64,000 bases of DNA from Ophiocordyceps camponoti-saundersi (nom. inval.) (taxonomy: Eukaryota > Ascomycota > Sordariomycetes > Hypocreales > Ophiocordycipitaceae), in assembly GCA_003339415.1 (NCBI GenBank), contig PDHQ01000147.1:21856-85855 (forward strand). Direction: 5' to 3'. The notes under the pieces are model-generated. The model ran no database searches. It was not told the origin of the DNA and worked only from the letters and a program-made list of their open reading frames with translations. Every line of letters begins with the position of its first letter. Position 1 is the stretch's first letter. This document shows, in pieces, positions 1 through 13,022 of the stretch. A program made the translations under genes and the position numbers.

Positions 1-2239
1 ATATTCACGCGCGGAAGCGGGAGAATAAAAAGAAAAATAATATCTTTTATTAAATAGTTATAGCGCTAACTAGTTTATATAATATACTAAGCTTATTTAC
101 TATTTTACTATATATTACCTTTATTAATTTATATATATTACTTAGCTTTTAGTTACTTAGCGCTTATATATAGTATTTATCCTCCCCTTTTACTATATAT
201 TAATAAAGCGGGTTTATATTAGCGCCCGTATATAGCGCACGTAGCCTAGGAGTAAGATAAGTAAAACTCCTATTCTTAATATTCTATTAAATATTCTCCT
301 AGCTTTAAAATATACCCTCCCCTACCTAAGGATATATTTATTATAAGTTAATATTAGCGCTAAGCTATAGTTAGCGCTATAATAATCTCCTAAATTACTT
401 AATTATAATAAAAGATTATAAGAAGAAAGCGGAGAAAATAGATATTAGCTTAAAGCTAATATAAGGAGGGAGGAGAAATAGGTAAATAAAAAATAAAGGG
501 GAATAGGGGGTAGGGAGATAATATTATATTTATATAATAAAAAAAGAAAGTTATTTAAGGGAGATAATTAGCTATAAGGGGTATTTAAATAAGTATATAA
601 TTAAGTTTACTTTAAGCTATTATAAAAGTATATATTCTCTTATATAAACTTAAAATAGTTTAATATTATATAATATTTAAAGCTATTAAATAGCTTCTAA
701 GTTAAAATAATATAATTTTTCTATTTTATAAGAATAAGTTAATAAGGTATCTTACTTTATAAGCGCTAACTTTTAGCGTTCTTTATAATAAGGATTTCCT
801 TAACTTTATACTTATTAAAAGATAAGTTATTATAAGAGAAATAGAGAAAGGGATTTAGCTAAAAGTTAGTAAGTAATTAGGATAGTAAAAGGTCGCTAAT
901 AGCACGCTTAATAAAATTAATATAAAAAATAAGGTAAATATTAGGTAATATATTAAAAATAATAGTAAGTAGCGTTAATATAGCTATTACCCTATACTTA
1001 CCCTTAAGGTAATTAAGCTTTTAAAATAAATAGTTAAACTATATATAAGTAAAATTAAGCTATATAAAGTCGCTAATTTAAAACTATTCCGCGGGTTAAT
1101 AAGACTTATTTAAGGAGTTTTATTACCGCTACTAAGCCTAGGCGATAAAAGCTTATATTAGTTTAACGCTATTATAAAGGAAATAAGTAAACGCTATAGC
1201 TTAGCTTTTTAAGGAAAAAATAAGGGCGGCCGCCTTTACTAGCTAATTAAGAAAAGTAATATTAAAGCTATAAAGTAAGTAGTTAGGACTAATATTTATT
1301 ATAAATAAGTTCTAATTATTTAAAATAAGCTAATAAGTAAATAAATAGCGTAGCTAGTTAAATTATAAGAAAGAGATTATATAATAAAAAATAGCTTATA
1401 CCTCTTAGTTTATACGCTTTATACTCTTATTAGTTTAAAAGTAATATATTATAAAAAATAGCTTATTAACCTTAGTAAAATAGTAAAAATAAACTAAAAA
1501 TAGCTTATCTAATTAAAATTATAATTAGAAATTAACTTATAAGGGAAGTTATAAAACTATTATTAGTACTAAATAAAGCGCTTAATATATTACTTAATAT
1601 TTATAAATATTATAGCTTTAAGCTAAATATATTTTAATAAGCGATTTATAATAATTATTAGGAAATAAGGCTAGGACTTTAAGGTAGCGGGTAGCTTAGT
1701 TATAAAGTTTATAAAAAAAGTTATCTAAAACTATTTAGGAGAAGGTAATAGCTAAAATAACCCTTAATAGCGCTAATAATTAAGGTAATCTTTATAATAA
1801 TAATAATTATAAATAAAATATATTATATTTATAAATATACTATTTTAATAAAACTCGCGTAAAAAAAATATAAAAGTAATATTCTTACTAAAATATCCTA
1901 TTATAAGAGAATTATAAGTTTATTAGATAAGTATAGTAATTAAAAATTCTTATTTAGGAACTTAAAAATAGCTTTAGAATTATAATTATTTATAAGTAAA
2001 GATAGAATAGTTTATAACTTACTTATAAGTACTTATTTTTAGCGGAAACTTCCGAGCGCCTAACTAAACCGCTTAATAGTATATATAATAAAAAGAATTA
2101 GTATAAAAAGCCTCTAACTAAAAGTCCTATAAGGTCTTATTATAAAAAGGGGCTAGGGTATTCTAAATAAAAAATATAGCTATAAGGAACTAAGATAAGG
2201 CTAAGCTAGATTAAACTAGCTATAACTTAAAAAAGTAGA
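1..2239. other. RIP-mutated AT-rich DNA, left edge
   Basis: No intact gene is visible. Stops occur in every frame, CpA and TpG are nearly absent, and the remaining C and G sit mostly in AGCT, GCGC and CTCC contexts. This is typical of transposon DNA mutated by RIP. It may be a continuation of the family X repeat that follows, but family X copy B does not cover this part, so the assignment stays open. Confidence 0.6.
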
Positions 2240-3644
2240 TAAATATAAGCTATATAATCTAACTAAAGCGCTCTTTTATCCCGCGGCGATCTTATTCTCG
2301 CTAAGAGAGCGTATTAAGCCGCGACGCCTACGCGCTAGGGCGGTACTAAAGGCGGAAATTAAAAAAAGTAAGCGTCTTAGCCTAACGCGCTTAATATTCT
2401 ATTATAGCCTTAAGCGTAATAAAATACTTTAAGGCCTTATAATTTATAAGGATAGAGAATAGCTATATAATTTTATATAACTTAGTAAATTACGTTTTAA
2501 AGTAAGAAATAATAATAAGAAGCTTTTTATTATAAATTATATAATTTTATTTTATAAGTAAAAGTTTCTTAAAATAATATATAATAGGCTAAAAGATATA
2601 GTTTAAGCTAAATTAAAAAAAGTACTTATTAATAGCCTTATTAAAATAATTAGCTTTAATAATAATATTATAATTTAAATCTTACTAAGCGAGGATAGGG
2701 GTAAAAATAAATATAAATTTAAGCATATTAAAAATAAGCTAATATTTATTAATTTAGTAAAAAAGCGCGCTATATTTTATAAGCTTAACTAAGAAAGCTA
2801 TAAAATTTAAAAAATAAAATATAAAGTTATAATAAAAATTAGTAAACTTAAAAAAACTATATATACTTTAAATATAAGTTAGCGCCTCCTATTTTAAAAT
2901 TATAAAAATTTTAATAAAATTTAGCTATATTTCTTTATTAGCGTAAATAATAAACTTTAAGTATTTAACTTTATAAATAGTAAAATTATATTTATTAAAA
3001 TTAAGGAAAAGCTTAGCTTAATAAAAATATAAGAATATAATATATACTTTACGCTAATAATTAAAATAGAAACCTCCTAAATAGATAAAAATATTATCTA
3101 AATATATTATAATAAAGTCTCCTAAGGAGTTATTAAAAGTAATATTAATATAATACTAAAATATAGTAAGCGTTCTTATAAGGCTAAAAAAGTAAATAAG
3201 GTATTTAAATAAACTAAACTAAGTATAGAAAGCTATAAAATATTTTTCGCCTTTTATAATATAAAGCTTATAAAAAGTAATATAAATATTAAATTTCGTA
3301 AACTAGTAGGTACTTAAAAGGCTATAAAGCGTCTCCTTAATAAGTAAAAAAAGATAATAATTTTACTTTATTACCTTATTTAAGGCGCGATAATTAATAT
3401 AAAAGCGCTACTTACCTCCTAGCTTTTTTATAAATAAGATAAGAGTAGCTATAAATAATAAGCTAGCGCGGATTTATCTTTTATTTATTAAGTTAATAAT
3501 CTATTTCTAAACCTTAAAAAGATACTTATAAAGTATATTATAAAGTAAGCTTTAAAATAAAAAAAGTAAGGAACTATTAAGTTCCTAGCAGAGTTAGATA
3601 TAATAATTATAATTATTATAATAAAGGGGCAAAATATTAGCTTC

Positions 3645-3854
3645 TATAAAAGATTAGTTTATAACTAATTATAGCTAGATAGGGGGGATTATAGCGGATA
3701 TATTTAGGTCTTCCTAATAGCGCTTAGTTATCGCGCGGGGTATATAGCTAGCTTAGGAGGGGGGCTTCTCTCCCCTCTCTTTCCTCTCTTCGATAGCTTT
3801 AATTATAACTTTATTTTAGCTTACTTTTATAATCGCCTTAGTAAAACCTTTATA
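3645..3854 (+). repeat. T1 left LTR (210 bp)
   Basis: It is nearly identical to 5211-5420, 23,023-23,232 and 24,589-24,798, differing mainly by C/T and G/A transitions. It contains a conserved C/T-rich block (ggcttctctcccctctcttt region) and ends in cctttata. Confidence 0.9.
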
Positions 3855-5210
3855 TTAATTAAAGCTCCTCTTATTACTAACCGAATATAAAAGTAAGATC
3901 TTAGTATAGAATACTATTAAATTTTACCTATATTAAAGCTACTCTTAGCTTATTCCGGCCTAGACTCTTAGCTAGCTATTATATATACTAAATTTATAAT
4001 TAACGGAGCTATAATTAGGGAGCCTAAGTTTTAGTTTTATTATATTTTTTCTTATCTTAGTATTTTCTAGTAAATATTCTTTTTATATATTATTATAGCT
4101 ATAGATTTTTCTTACTAGCTTAAAGCTTTTTTAATATACGTTTCTAAGCTTCTTAAGGAGAGTTATAAAAAGCGCTAAGTAGGTTTTTCCTTAGTTAGGA
4201 TATATTAGGGGCTATTAAAGCCCCTTAAAAAATATATTATAAGGTAAGAATATATCTTTTTCGAAGCTAGACTATTATACTAATCTAACTACGCTAGGAT
4301 TATTCTATTCTTATCTAAGCTATATAAGGAGCTATAAAAGCGCTTAGATTATAAAAATTAGCTTATAACGTACGTAGCTTTCGCTAGCTTTCTCTAAAGC
4401 TTTAATAAAGTATTTAGTTTTAAGAATATTCCTAATACGCTAGTTAATTTACTACCCCTCTTTTTTACTAACCCGATAAATATTACGTTTATATAATCTT
4501 ATTTTAGTATTATTAAGCGCTAGCGTTACTATTAATATAATTAGATTAGTTATTTTAAGCGTAATTATCTAAAGCTTTATAAGTAAATAGAGATATTAAG
4601 GTTAGGGCTTTTTATAAGCGGAGCGGGGTAGTTAGAGGTAAATCCGGAGTATTTTAATTAAGGGGATAATAAGTAAGGAGAGATAAGTATACGTTAGATA
4701 TTATAGCTTAGATAATTTTTAGCTTTATTATATTAACTTATATAAGAATAATCTATATATAGCTTAAGCGCGTAAATTTATTAGTAAATATATATTATAA
4801 TTATATTACGCCTTAGCTTATAAATTAGCGCTAGTAATATATAGCGATAAGTATATAGCTAGCTTTACTATTTATTATAATTAAAGTATCTTTTAAGTTT
4901 CCTATAACTAATATAATATTATTTAATCTTATATATTAGCTATATAGGTAAATTTTTACTATTAATATATAAGTTTATTAATTTTTACCTTAAGCGGTAT
5001 TATAATTCTAAGCTTATTAGAATCTTTTTTATAAAGATTAGGGTTTAATTTCTTAAGCTATAAGGAAGCTTTTCCGCCCTCTTATCCTTATCTTTATAAA
5101 AGCTATTAAGCTATTAGCTAGGGACTATATAAAATACCTTACTAGCGTAATAATACGTAACTTTTCTATCCTACGCTCTTACCTCCTTAGCTAGCTTAAG
5201 GAGGGGGCTA

Positions 5211-5420
5211 TATAAGGGATTAGTTTATAACTAATTATAGCTAGATAGGGGGGATTATAGCGGATATATTTAAGTTTTCTAGATAGCGCTTAGTTATCGC
5301 GCGGGGTATATAGCTAGCTTAGGAGGGGGGCTTCTCTCCCCTCTCTTTCCTCTCTTCGATAGCTTTAATTATAACTCTACTTTAGCTTATTTCTATAGTC
5401 GCCTTAGTAAGACCTTTATA
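5211..5420 (+). repeat. T1 right LTR (210 bp)
   Basis: Direct repeat of 3645-3854. It is preceded by a purine-rich tract and followed by the second copy of the gcttc target duplication. Confidence 0.9.
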
Positions 5421-7387
5421 GCTTCCTTCTTATTAAATAAGTTAGTAAAATCTAATATTTTAAAAGGTAAAAAAAAGCTTATAGTTAAAGTAAAAGTTAT
5501 AATATATAAAATATAAGAGATATCTTATAAGCTAATAGTAAGGAACTAATAACTAATATATTACTAAGATTTGCGGCGGATAAGGGCTATAAAAACGGAG
5601 CCGAGGATAGCTATAATAAAGTAAGTAACTTACTAAAATTTAGAATATAAGATAACTAATCTGCTAATAAAATAAATTATAATTTCCCGCTTATTAAAAT
5701 ATAATAAGATATTATTATACGCTATCTAAAATAAGCTAAAGATTAGGTTTTAAGTAAAGCTTAGGATTATATATATTATTATAAGTAATTATTAGCTATC
5801 GATATTAGCTATAAAGTAAATAAGGTAGTAGATAAATAAGTATAGCTTAAAATATACGCGCTATTAGTAATATATTTATATAATAATATAAATTACTTAT
5901 AAGTAAGAGAGGGGAATTCGCTTAAGCTAATAGCGCTATATAAAAGATTCGCTTATAATAGTGTAATAATTATAGCTATTATTTACTTATATAATAATAA
6001 AAAAAATAGAATTTATAAATATAAAAAAAAAGAGGAGGTAAGTTTATATTCTAACTAATATTTATAAAATAATTATTTAGTATTTTATAAGTAATATTAT
6101 TATAAAAGTCCTCCCTTTATAAAAGACTTAATATAAAGGGGATTTATTTCCCTAATCTAAGGTAAGGTTCTCCTCCTTTTTTATAATATCTATAAAATAA
6201 ACTAAAAAGGCTAGTAAGGGAGGATTAAGCTTATACTTACGCGAGAAATAGCTAGTACCGCTATAGCAAAAATAGTAGCCTTTAGCGCGCTACTTTATAA
6301 TCTTATTACTATTAGCCTTAGTTACCTATTAATAAGTCTTATTATTACGGCTATTTTAGCCTCGAGAGGGGGGGCTACTATATTTACTAAAGCGCAGCTA
6401 GGTGCTAGTTTAGTATATATTAGTTATCGGGGTATCCTAAGATAGCTTAAAAATAAAAGGTAAAAGCGTCCGGCTTTTATTTTTAAAGCGGAAAAATTTA
6501 ATATTTATAGTAATAGCGTAGATCCTAGTAATAGTAATAATATACTTAGTTAAGGGAATATTACGCCTTATATAATACTAGTAAAAGGCTAGTATAAGGG
6601 TATAATAAAAATATATAACTTTAATCTTATTAGCTTATTTAGTATTATTTATTAAAGTAAGCTTAGCTTTAAAGTAAATAAGGAAATTAGAAAAAAACTT
6701 AGAAGCGCCTTATATAAAATATTTAAGCTTTATTATAGCTATTTAGCGCTAATATAAGTTAGTAAATATAATATTAAAATAACTTAGAAAATAATTAAAA
6801 TTATATTTATATTTAGTACCTTACTTAAAAAATAAAGCTACTTTAGCTTAAACTATAAAAAATAAGTATTAATATAAAAATACTTATTAGTTATAAGTAA
6901 TATTAATAAAAGCTTAATCTATTTATAGCTTATAAGATATAAGGGAGCGCTATATTAGAAAAAAGTCCTTATTATTATTAAATAGTAATTTAAGAAATAG
7001 CAGCTTATAGCGGGGTCGCGACTATTATTACTTAAAGAGCTATATAAATTAATACTATTAGCGTATAAAGCTTTAAAGCTTCGTAATAATAGCTTATTAC
7101 TCTAAAAGCTAGGCGATAATAGCTTATTAAGTATTAAAGTTATTTATAGTTAAAGTTATTCTATTATAAAAGTCCTATACTCCTTAATATTTATAAAAAG
7201 CTAACTTTATTAATATAGAATAACTTAAGAGGTTTTAAGGTATATATAGTATACGTACTTAGGGTTATAGTCTATATATAGCCCGCGCCTATCTTACGCG
7301 CGGCGCTAACTAATCGTATATACCTATATATACCCCGCGCTTATAATACGCGCGGACTTAACTAAGCACCCCCTACGTAACTTAGCT

Positions 7388-7406
7388 ATTCGGGCGCAGC
7401 CCGAAT
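7388..7406. repeat. Terminal hairpin of repeat X, copy A
   Basis: A perfect 8-bp stem with a 3-nt loop (attcgggc-gca-gcccgaat) lies directly before ccctta at the right end of repeat X. The equivalent sites are 19,434-19,452 (two mismatched pairs) and 14,894-14,912 (different bases, stem still paired). Helitron 3' ends carry a similar hairpin a few bases from the terminus, but an LTR start is also possible, so the meaning is unsettled. Confidence 0.6.
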
Positions 7407-7412
7407 CCCTTA

Positions 7413-8180
7413 TATAAGATAATATTATTAGTTAAAATACTAAGTTTATTAATATAGCTATAATTTAAATAAAATATAATACTTTATTAGGAATTTCTAA
7501 TATATATTAAAAGCTTTTAAAAAATTCTATAATTATTTTTAAAATATTATTAGCTTATTTATTAATTTTTAATACTAAATTAAAGCTATTATAATAAATT
7601 ATAATTATAAAAATAATAACTAAAATAATATTATAATTTCCTTAAGTATATAATTTTATTTTATATATTATTAACTTTAATAAATATATTAAAGCTTTTA
7701 TTAAGAGGTAGTATTACGCGCTAGCTTTTATAAGGATTTTCCTTAAATATTTTATAGTAATTTCTAAGGATTCCTAACTATATTTATATAACTTTAGAAA
7801 CCTTATCGTAGAATTACCTAGAAAGGACTTTAAGGGAAATTACTAGGAAATATAACCGCTTTTTTACCCGGATTTCCTAACCCTCTTTTATTTTTACTAG
7901 TATATACCTTTATATATTTTACTAAGATTTTATCTATAAGAGTTTTTCCTCCTTTTTTCTTCTTTCTCCTTAGCTTAGAATCTTTATTTATAGTGCTAAT
8001 ATTATTATTTACTTAACGTATCCTAGCTATAATAACTAGGTTATAAATTCGTTTAGATAAGTTACACGCGATAGCTATAAAGGCGGCTAGATATATTAGC
8101 AGAAGAGGATAACTGAGTAGCTTTTAGGTAAGTGCGGAGCGGAGTTTAGAGCCGGCTAATAGTAAGTCTAATTAGTATTA
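7413..8180. other. AT-rich stretch without recognisable genes
   Basis: RIP-type composition with no long frame and no repeat partner that I could find by eye. A small patch at 8,040-8,170 retains some normal dinucleotides (acacg, actgag, gtgcgg), suggesting less heavily mutated sequence of unknown origin. Confidence 0.4.
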
Positions 8181-8670
8181 CTACTAGCTATTTATAGAAG
8201 TATTTTTTATATAGCTTAAGTAATAGTTTCTTTAATTAACTTAATAATTTTAAGTAAAAGTTAGGTTTTAGTTTAGTTTAAAGTAATTATATATTTTTTA
8301 TAAAGTTTAGCTTTAAAAGCTATTATAATATTTTAAGCTTTAAAGAACGCTATAGCTAATATTATTATAATAAGCTTTTTATATAAGTTCTTTAAATTAT
8401 TATTATTAAGAGTTTATACTTAGTTTATTACTTTATCTATCTTACTATTATTATTATACTGCCCCTAGCTAAACTAGGAATATTATAAGGATAAACTTAG
8501 TCCCCGTAACCCCTTATTTATAATTATAAGAGTATCGCCTACTTTTTAGGCCCTAGCCTTAGCCGCTATAAGCGCTATTATTATCTCCTTAATAGTAAAT
8601 ATATTATAGTAAGCGGAATATTAAATAATAAGTCCTATCTTATTATTATAAAAGATTAGTTTATATATAT
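8181..8670 (-). pseudogene. LINE ORF1 fragment (matches 32.05-32.55 kb)
   Basis: In reverse complement this stretch aligns with the start of the LINE at 32.0 kb. Shared landmarks are the block reading about ataggacttattatttaat at 32,105 and the GC-rich block at 32,165-32,260 (here 8,470-8,590). The match stops near 8,185. It would encode the N-terminal part of a Tad1-type ORF1 protein and contains many RIP stops. It is a truncated copy with neither endonuclease nor RT. Confidence 0.65.
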
Positions 8671-9480
8671 AAGGTATATTTTTCTTATAATTATAAAGCT
8701 ATTACTAGTTTTTCTTTAAATTTTTCTCTTTAAATAAGAAAAGTTTTTTAAGAATAATATTATAAATAAAAATAAATTAATAATTATAAAATAAAGTAAA
8801 AATTCTTATAAAAAAGCTTAGAAAATTTTTTACTTTAAAAAATTTAATTTATATTTTAAATACTATTATTAAAAATTTTTTTTAAAAAAAGTAAAAATTT
8901 TATCCGTATTTTAGTTTACTATATTAAAAAAACTTAGTAAGGAAAAAAAGGTAAACAATAAAAAATAATTTATAACTTAGGCTATAATCAGCTTACTAAG
9001 CTAAAAATTATTATATAACAGAGATTTTTTTTTTCTTATTAAATTTTTAAATTATTTTTTTAATTAAGCTTTAAAAATAAATATTAGTTTTTTTAATATT
9101 TAGTATAAAGTAGTAAATAAAATATTTATTATCTTTTTTAATAATTTATTTAAAAAATAATAGCTTTATAATATAAAGTACTATAAGTAATATGATTCTT
9201 AAAAGCTTTTAAAATATAATTATTTATACTTATAATAAATTCTTAAAATAATTATATTCTCTTTATTAATATTCTTATAATAATTATAAAAAAATAGATA
9301 AAATTATAAAAAAGTAATTTTTAGCTATAATAATATCTTTTTATAACTTTAAATTATTATTTATTATTATAAAACTTAGAAAGGTTTTTTTCTTATTAAT
9401 ATTTTTAAAAACTTTTTCTAAAAGAAGCTTTATTTTTAACTTTTTATAAAAAAATAAGTAAAATAGCTAAAATTATAAAA
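8671..9480. other. Extremely AT-rich stretch, nothing recognised
   Basis: Long A and T runs, no GC-rich islands, no frame and no repeat partner found by eye. It is probably old, fully RIPed repeat DNA. Confidence 0.4.
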
Positions 9481-9539
9481 TAAATACTATTTAAAAGCGG
9501 TTTCAATACCGCTTTTTTAAAAACCTAAAAAAATAATTA

Positions 9540-9730
9540 AAGCTAGTAACTAATTTTTTAGTCTTTAATTAGTTACTAACTAACTAAAAACTAAAACTAA
9601 CTAACTAAAATTAGTTATTATAGTAACTTTAGTAAGTTAGTAACTAATTTAGTTACTAAAAATAAAGACTTTATTTATATAGTTTTAACTAACTAAAAAA
9701 AGACTAAAAAGTTACTAACTAATTCTAAAC
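9540..9730. repeat. MITE-like inverted repeat
   Basis: A left arm near 9,545-9,572 (agtaactaattttttagtct) is mirrored by a right arm near 9,698-9,722 (agactaaaaagttactaact). About 130 bp between them is filled with variants of the motif gttactaacta in both orientations. This resembles a miniature inverted-repeat transposable element. No target duplication could be fixed with confidence. Confidence 0.5.
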
Positions 9731-9734
9731 CTTA

Positions 9735-9995
9735 ATTATAGTTAATATTATTATAATAAGCTTATTATAAGTATCTTTTATATTATTCTTATAAAAGCTT
9801 TATACTTAATCCGCCCCTTTATTAATTTAATATTATTATTAAACTATTCCTAGCTAAACTAAAAGTATTATAAGGACTAGCTTAGTCTTTACGCCCCCTT
9901 ATTTATAATTATAGGAGTATCGCTTACTTCTTAAGCCCTAGCCTTAGCTATTATAAGTATTATTATTATCTTTTTAATATTAAATATAATATCAG
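9735..9995 (-). pseudogene. Second LINE ORF1 fragment
   Basis: In reverse complement it matches about 32,130-32,390 and also the fragment at 8,181-8,670, including the block around 9,850-9,960 that corresponds to 8,470-8,590. It is separated from the first fragment by AT-rich DNA and the MITE-like repeat. No intact coding frame remains. Confidence 0.6.
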
Positions 9996-10004
9996 GAGCG
10001 AATT

Positions 10005-11492
10005 ACTAAAGTTATAAGTTTAATCTTACTTTTATAAAAGGTTAAATTAGAAGGTTTTAAAAAACTATTATAATAATATTAGCTTAAATTAAAGTTAGTT
10101 TATTAATATTTTAGCAAATCTGTTTAGTAATACTAATAAAATTAGCTTAAAGTAGAAACCTAAATTTAATAAGCTAAAGAACCTATTTTTATTAATTTAA
10201 GGTATTTAATAAATATTATTTTAAGATCTTAGTATATAATTATAAAAATAAGTAAGAGAAATAATTAAGAGTAAGTTTCTTAAAGAAATAAATATTAAAA
10301 TAATATTTTAAATTTTTAAGATAAATATAAAAATTATATAAAGTTTAGTTATTTTATTATTTAATCTCTTAAAAAATAGCTATTATTATTATATAATATC
10401 TAAAGTCTTTTAAGAGATTATATAATTTTTTCTTAAATATAAGCTAGTTACTTATAAGTTAAGCTTATTCTTTAAAAAATAAGCTATATTTATAAAACTA
10501 ATAATAAATATAAAAGTTTAGATATATATTATTTAAAGCTTTAAGGATTTAATATTATCTTTATAATATCTTTTAAGCTTTATAATAAAAGCGTTTTTTA
10601 AATTGTTAAGTTAATCTTAGTATTTTTAAGTTATAAGATATTTTTTAAGTTTAATATTATTTCAAAGTTTAATATCTTTATCCTAACTAAAAGCTAAGGA
10701 TAAGAAATATTATTAACGCTAGAAACTTATAGCTAAACTAGTAAAGTTTCCCTTAAAATTATAATACTTTTAAAAGTTAATTTTATATTTTTAGAGGAAA
10801 TTAATAATAAAATTTTAGAATATTTATTCTTATAATATACGGCTAAAAGGAAAAGCTTTTAAAGTTAGAAGATAAGCTATTTTTAGCTAAGTAAAGTAAT
10901 CTAAAAGGAGGGGAGAAAAGATTTCTAAAAATAATCCTCCGCTTATAAAGGTTAGTTTTAAAATTAAGTAAAATAAATAATATAAAATAGAATAAAAGAT
11001 AAGAAAGTTATAACTAATTTAGAAAAAAGGAAATGAAAAATAAAATATAAGTATAAGTATCTTTTTAAAAAAAAATTAAAATTATAAAGAAAGCTTAAAT
11101 AAAATATATAAAGGAAAAAAGATAGTAATACTTAGGATAATAATAAAAAGTAAAAATATATAAATATAAATTCTAAAAGTTTATTTTAAAAGTAATATTA
11201 AGAGTAAAGCTAATTTTTAAAAAATTATAATATTAAAAATTATTATAAACTATATATAAGAAGGTTATAATTTAAGAGTAAACTCCTTATAATATAAATT
11301 ATAATTTAAGAAATCTTATCCTAAACCTTAGTATATTTTAAAAATATATCTTTTATATTTAATTTCTTTATTATAATTAAAAGTATATTATATATTTTTA
11401 AGTAGTCTTAAGGTTAAGTTATAATAGCTTTATAATACTAATATAACCTTATAATTATCTCTTAAATATAGTTATTTTATAACTTTATTATA
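10005..11492 (-). mobile_element. Truncated gypsy element, 5' LTR and start of internal region
   Basis: The segment aligns colinearly with 57,950-59,293 of the complete gypsy element, in the same minus orientation. Anchors are the atcttag block near 10,235 (58,040 in the full copy) and the acttataagttaagcttattc block near 10,450 (58,258). The copy is more heavily RIPed than the full one, with almost no G or C left. It contains the 5' LTR (11,083-11,492) and roughly the gag portion, and is cut off at about 10,005. Confidence 0.75.
11083..11492 (-). repeat. 5' LTR of truncated gypsy element (410 bp)
   Basis: Homologous to the 411-bp LTRs at 50,188-50,598 and 58,883-59,293, starting tataaag and ending tttattata, with many extra G-to-A and C-to-T differences. 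Confidence 0.75.
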
Positions 11493-11574
11493 CTTTAATT
11501 ATTACTTTATTAATTGTTTTTTAATATAAAAAATAACTAGCTAAGAATTAGAGCTAAAATAAGCTATAAGCAGT

Positions 11575-11873
11575 TTTAATATAAGTAAAATTTAATAGCG
11601 TTTTATATTAAAATCTTACTTTTATACTTAGTTAGCGGTAAAAGGAGCTTTAATTAATATTAAAGCCTTATAATAAGTAATTACTAAAATAAGCTAAAAT
11701 AAAGTTATAATTAAGGCTATTAAAAAAATAATAAATAGGGGAGAGAAGCCCCCCTTCTAAACTAATTATATACCTTACGTAATAACTAAGCGCTATTAGG
11801 AAAAACTAAATATAGTTATTACTAACCCTCTTATTTAACTATAATTAGTTATAGACTAATTCTTTTTAAGTTT
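11575..11873 (-). mobile_element. T3: partial minus-strand copy of element T
   Basis: In reverse complement it contains one T LTR (about 11,660-11,873, with the block ggggagagaagcccccctt) followed by about 85 bp of internal sequence (11,575-11,659) matching the start of the T1 and T2 internal region. The rest of the element is missing. No target duplication is visible. Confidence 0.7.
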
Positions 11874-12347
11874 TAAACTTGTTTTAAAGGAAATATTAGC
11901 TTTTAAATTACTTATTATTAATAAAGCTATTTCAAGTATAAGATATTAAATATAAGTAAAGTCTTGCTATAAAATAATATACTATTTAAAGAAAAGGTTT
12001 TATTTTAAACTTTTTAGTTTTTCTTTTTAAAGAATAAAAAAGAATAAAAGAAAAAATATAAGAATTTACTTATATAGCTTTTTAGCATTAATAATATTAT
12101 AAATTACTTATTCACAAATATTTACTTTTATAAGCTTATATTTTATGTATCCTTAGTAACTTTTTAAGGCTACTTACATACTTCGGCACCTCGATCCCGG
12201 CCTTACCGCTGTTAAGAGATATTATGCTTTATGGCCCCTATTATCCCTATGCATATACTACGTTCGTGGTATTAGCTTTCTTACATTGTGTCTAACTTGT
12301 CGTTACCTCGACACCGAACTGATTCATCCATACTCTTCCCAGGCAAC
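11874..12347. other. Transition from RIPed DNA to gene island; upstream region of VMA9
   Basis: Up to about 12,110 the sequence is AT-rich and lacks CpA/TpG. From about 12,110 onward normal dinucleotides return (cacaaa, tatgtat, cttacata). The last 230 bp before the VMA9 start codon would hold its promoter and 5' UTR. I see no clear TATA box or operator. Confidence 0.5.
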
Positions 12348-12729
12348 ATGGCGCAAGGGTAATGACGCTTGCTTGCTCTCGTCTGCAGAATCTATGCGAT
12401 ACTGACTCCTTCTCTTTTCCGCAAGGTTCTCCATCTTTGTCGGTCTCATTGTCATTGCGGCGCTGTGCGCAGTGTCATGGTTCTTCGCACCAAAGGGCGC
12501 AAATCAAGTGTATGCACTCAAATCCTCACGGCAAGCTGCTGAAGAAGCGTTGGGCCATGTAGACTAACTACGTCATTGCTTGATTAGTCTATGGAGGTCG
12601 AGTCTGATTCTTTCCATCGTCAGCTGCTACATGATGTGGGCTATCACTTTTCTGGCGCAATTAAACCCCCTCATTGTCCCGAAACGAAGCGACTTAAGAG
12701 AACAGTTTCTGGAGAAGCGAGGATTCTAG
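12348..12729 (+). CDS. VMA9: V-type proton ATPase V0 subunit e (VMA9-like), three exons
   Basis: Small hydrophobic subunit of the membrane V0 sector of the vacuolar proton pump, which acidifies vacuoles and endomembranes. My model joins 12348-12358, 12426-12509 and 12588-12729, giving 78 aa. The introns (67 and 78 nt) begin gtaatg and gtatgc, end in aag and tag, and carry branch sites ctgac and ctaac. The reading frame is preserved only when both are removed. Two membrane segments lie at about residues 6-24 and 36-56. Recognisable family motifs are SWFFAPKG (21-28), LWRSSLILS (33-41) and PLIVPKRSDLR (59-69). The length is typical for the family. No RIP damage is visible. The neighbour ARV1 is convergent, about 290 bp downstream. 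Identification rests on family resemblance by eye. Confidence 0.93.
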
Positions 12730-13022
12730 AGTGGCAGCTAGAATGCTGAAATCGCCATCATATGATACGGGTATGATCGAATGCTTATTTAGCGTATGTG
12801 GTACGTACGATTCCTCGATGTGTCGCCATCGCAAGATTCCGTAACTGCACATACACACTTCATGGCGTCTGGAGTTCCTGGGCTGTCATTCATTCTGCCT
12901 GCCCTTACAACTGGAAGTAAATCACTCGTGCCCGGCAGCGACGTTCGAATAAGTAAAGGAACTTGGTGTGAAAGGGTGACACACAAGTTTATCTATATAT
13001 CATGCGACCGTTCACACGATCA
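12730..13022. other. Intergenic region between convergent VMA9 and ARV1
   Basis: Balanced base composition with no conserved frame. Both genes point into it, so it should contain the two 3' UTRs and polyadenylation signals, none of which I can place exactly. Short frames on both strands here look accidental. Confidence 0.6.

Larger units (their letters stand above)
3645..5420 (+). mobile_element. T1: complete 1,776-bp non-autonomous LTR retrotransposon
   Basis: Two direct repeats of 210 bp (3645-3854 and 5211-5420) enclose 1,356 bp. A 5-bp target-site duplication, gcttc, flanks the element at 3640-3644 and 5421-5425. LTR ends read TATAARRG...CCTTTATA, consistent with TG...CA ends after RIP. 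A purine tract (aaggaggggg) lies just before the right LTR, as expected for a polypurine tract. The internal part is too short for pol and shows no retroviral domain, so the element would have moved with another element's enzymes (TRIM/LARD type). It is inserted in repeat X; the inverted X copy near 21,405 lacks it. An identical-length copy is at 23,023-24,798. Confidence 0.9.
2240..7412 (+). mobile_element. Unclassified repeat family X, copy A (interrupted by element T1)
   Basis: The segment matches 19,428-22,811 in reverse complement over about 3.4 kb, once the 1,776-bp T1 insertion is removed. I followed the match through several anchors: the GC-rich block at 2,280-2,390 pairs with 22,650-22,790, 6,220-6,265 with 20,580-20,630, and 7,260-7,405 with 19,434-19,600. 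Stretches of the + strand (for example 2,690-3,480 and 5,430-5,900) read for long distances with only TAA or TAG stops, as expected for a RIPed gene. I recognise no reverse transcriptase, integrase or transposase signature, so no function is assigned. The right end carries a GC-rich tract and a perfect hairpin. It could be a DNA transposon, a Helitron-like element, or the end of an LTR element whose other end lies outside the window. Confidence 0.6.
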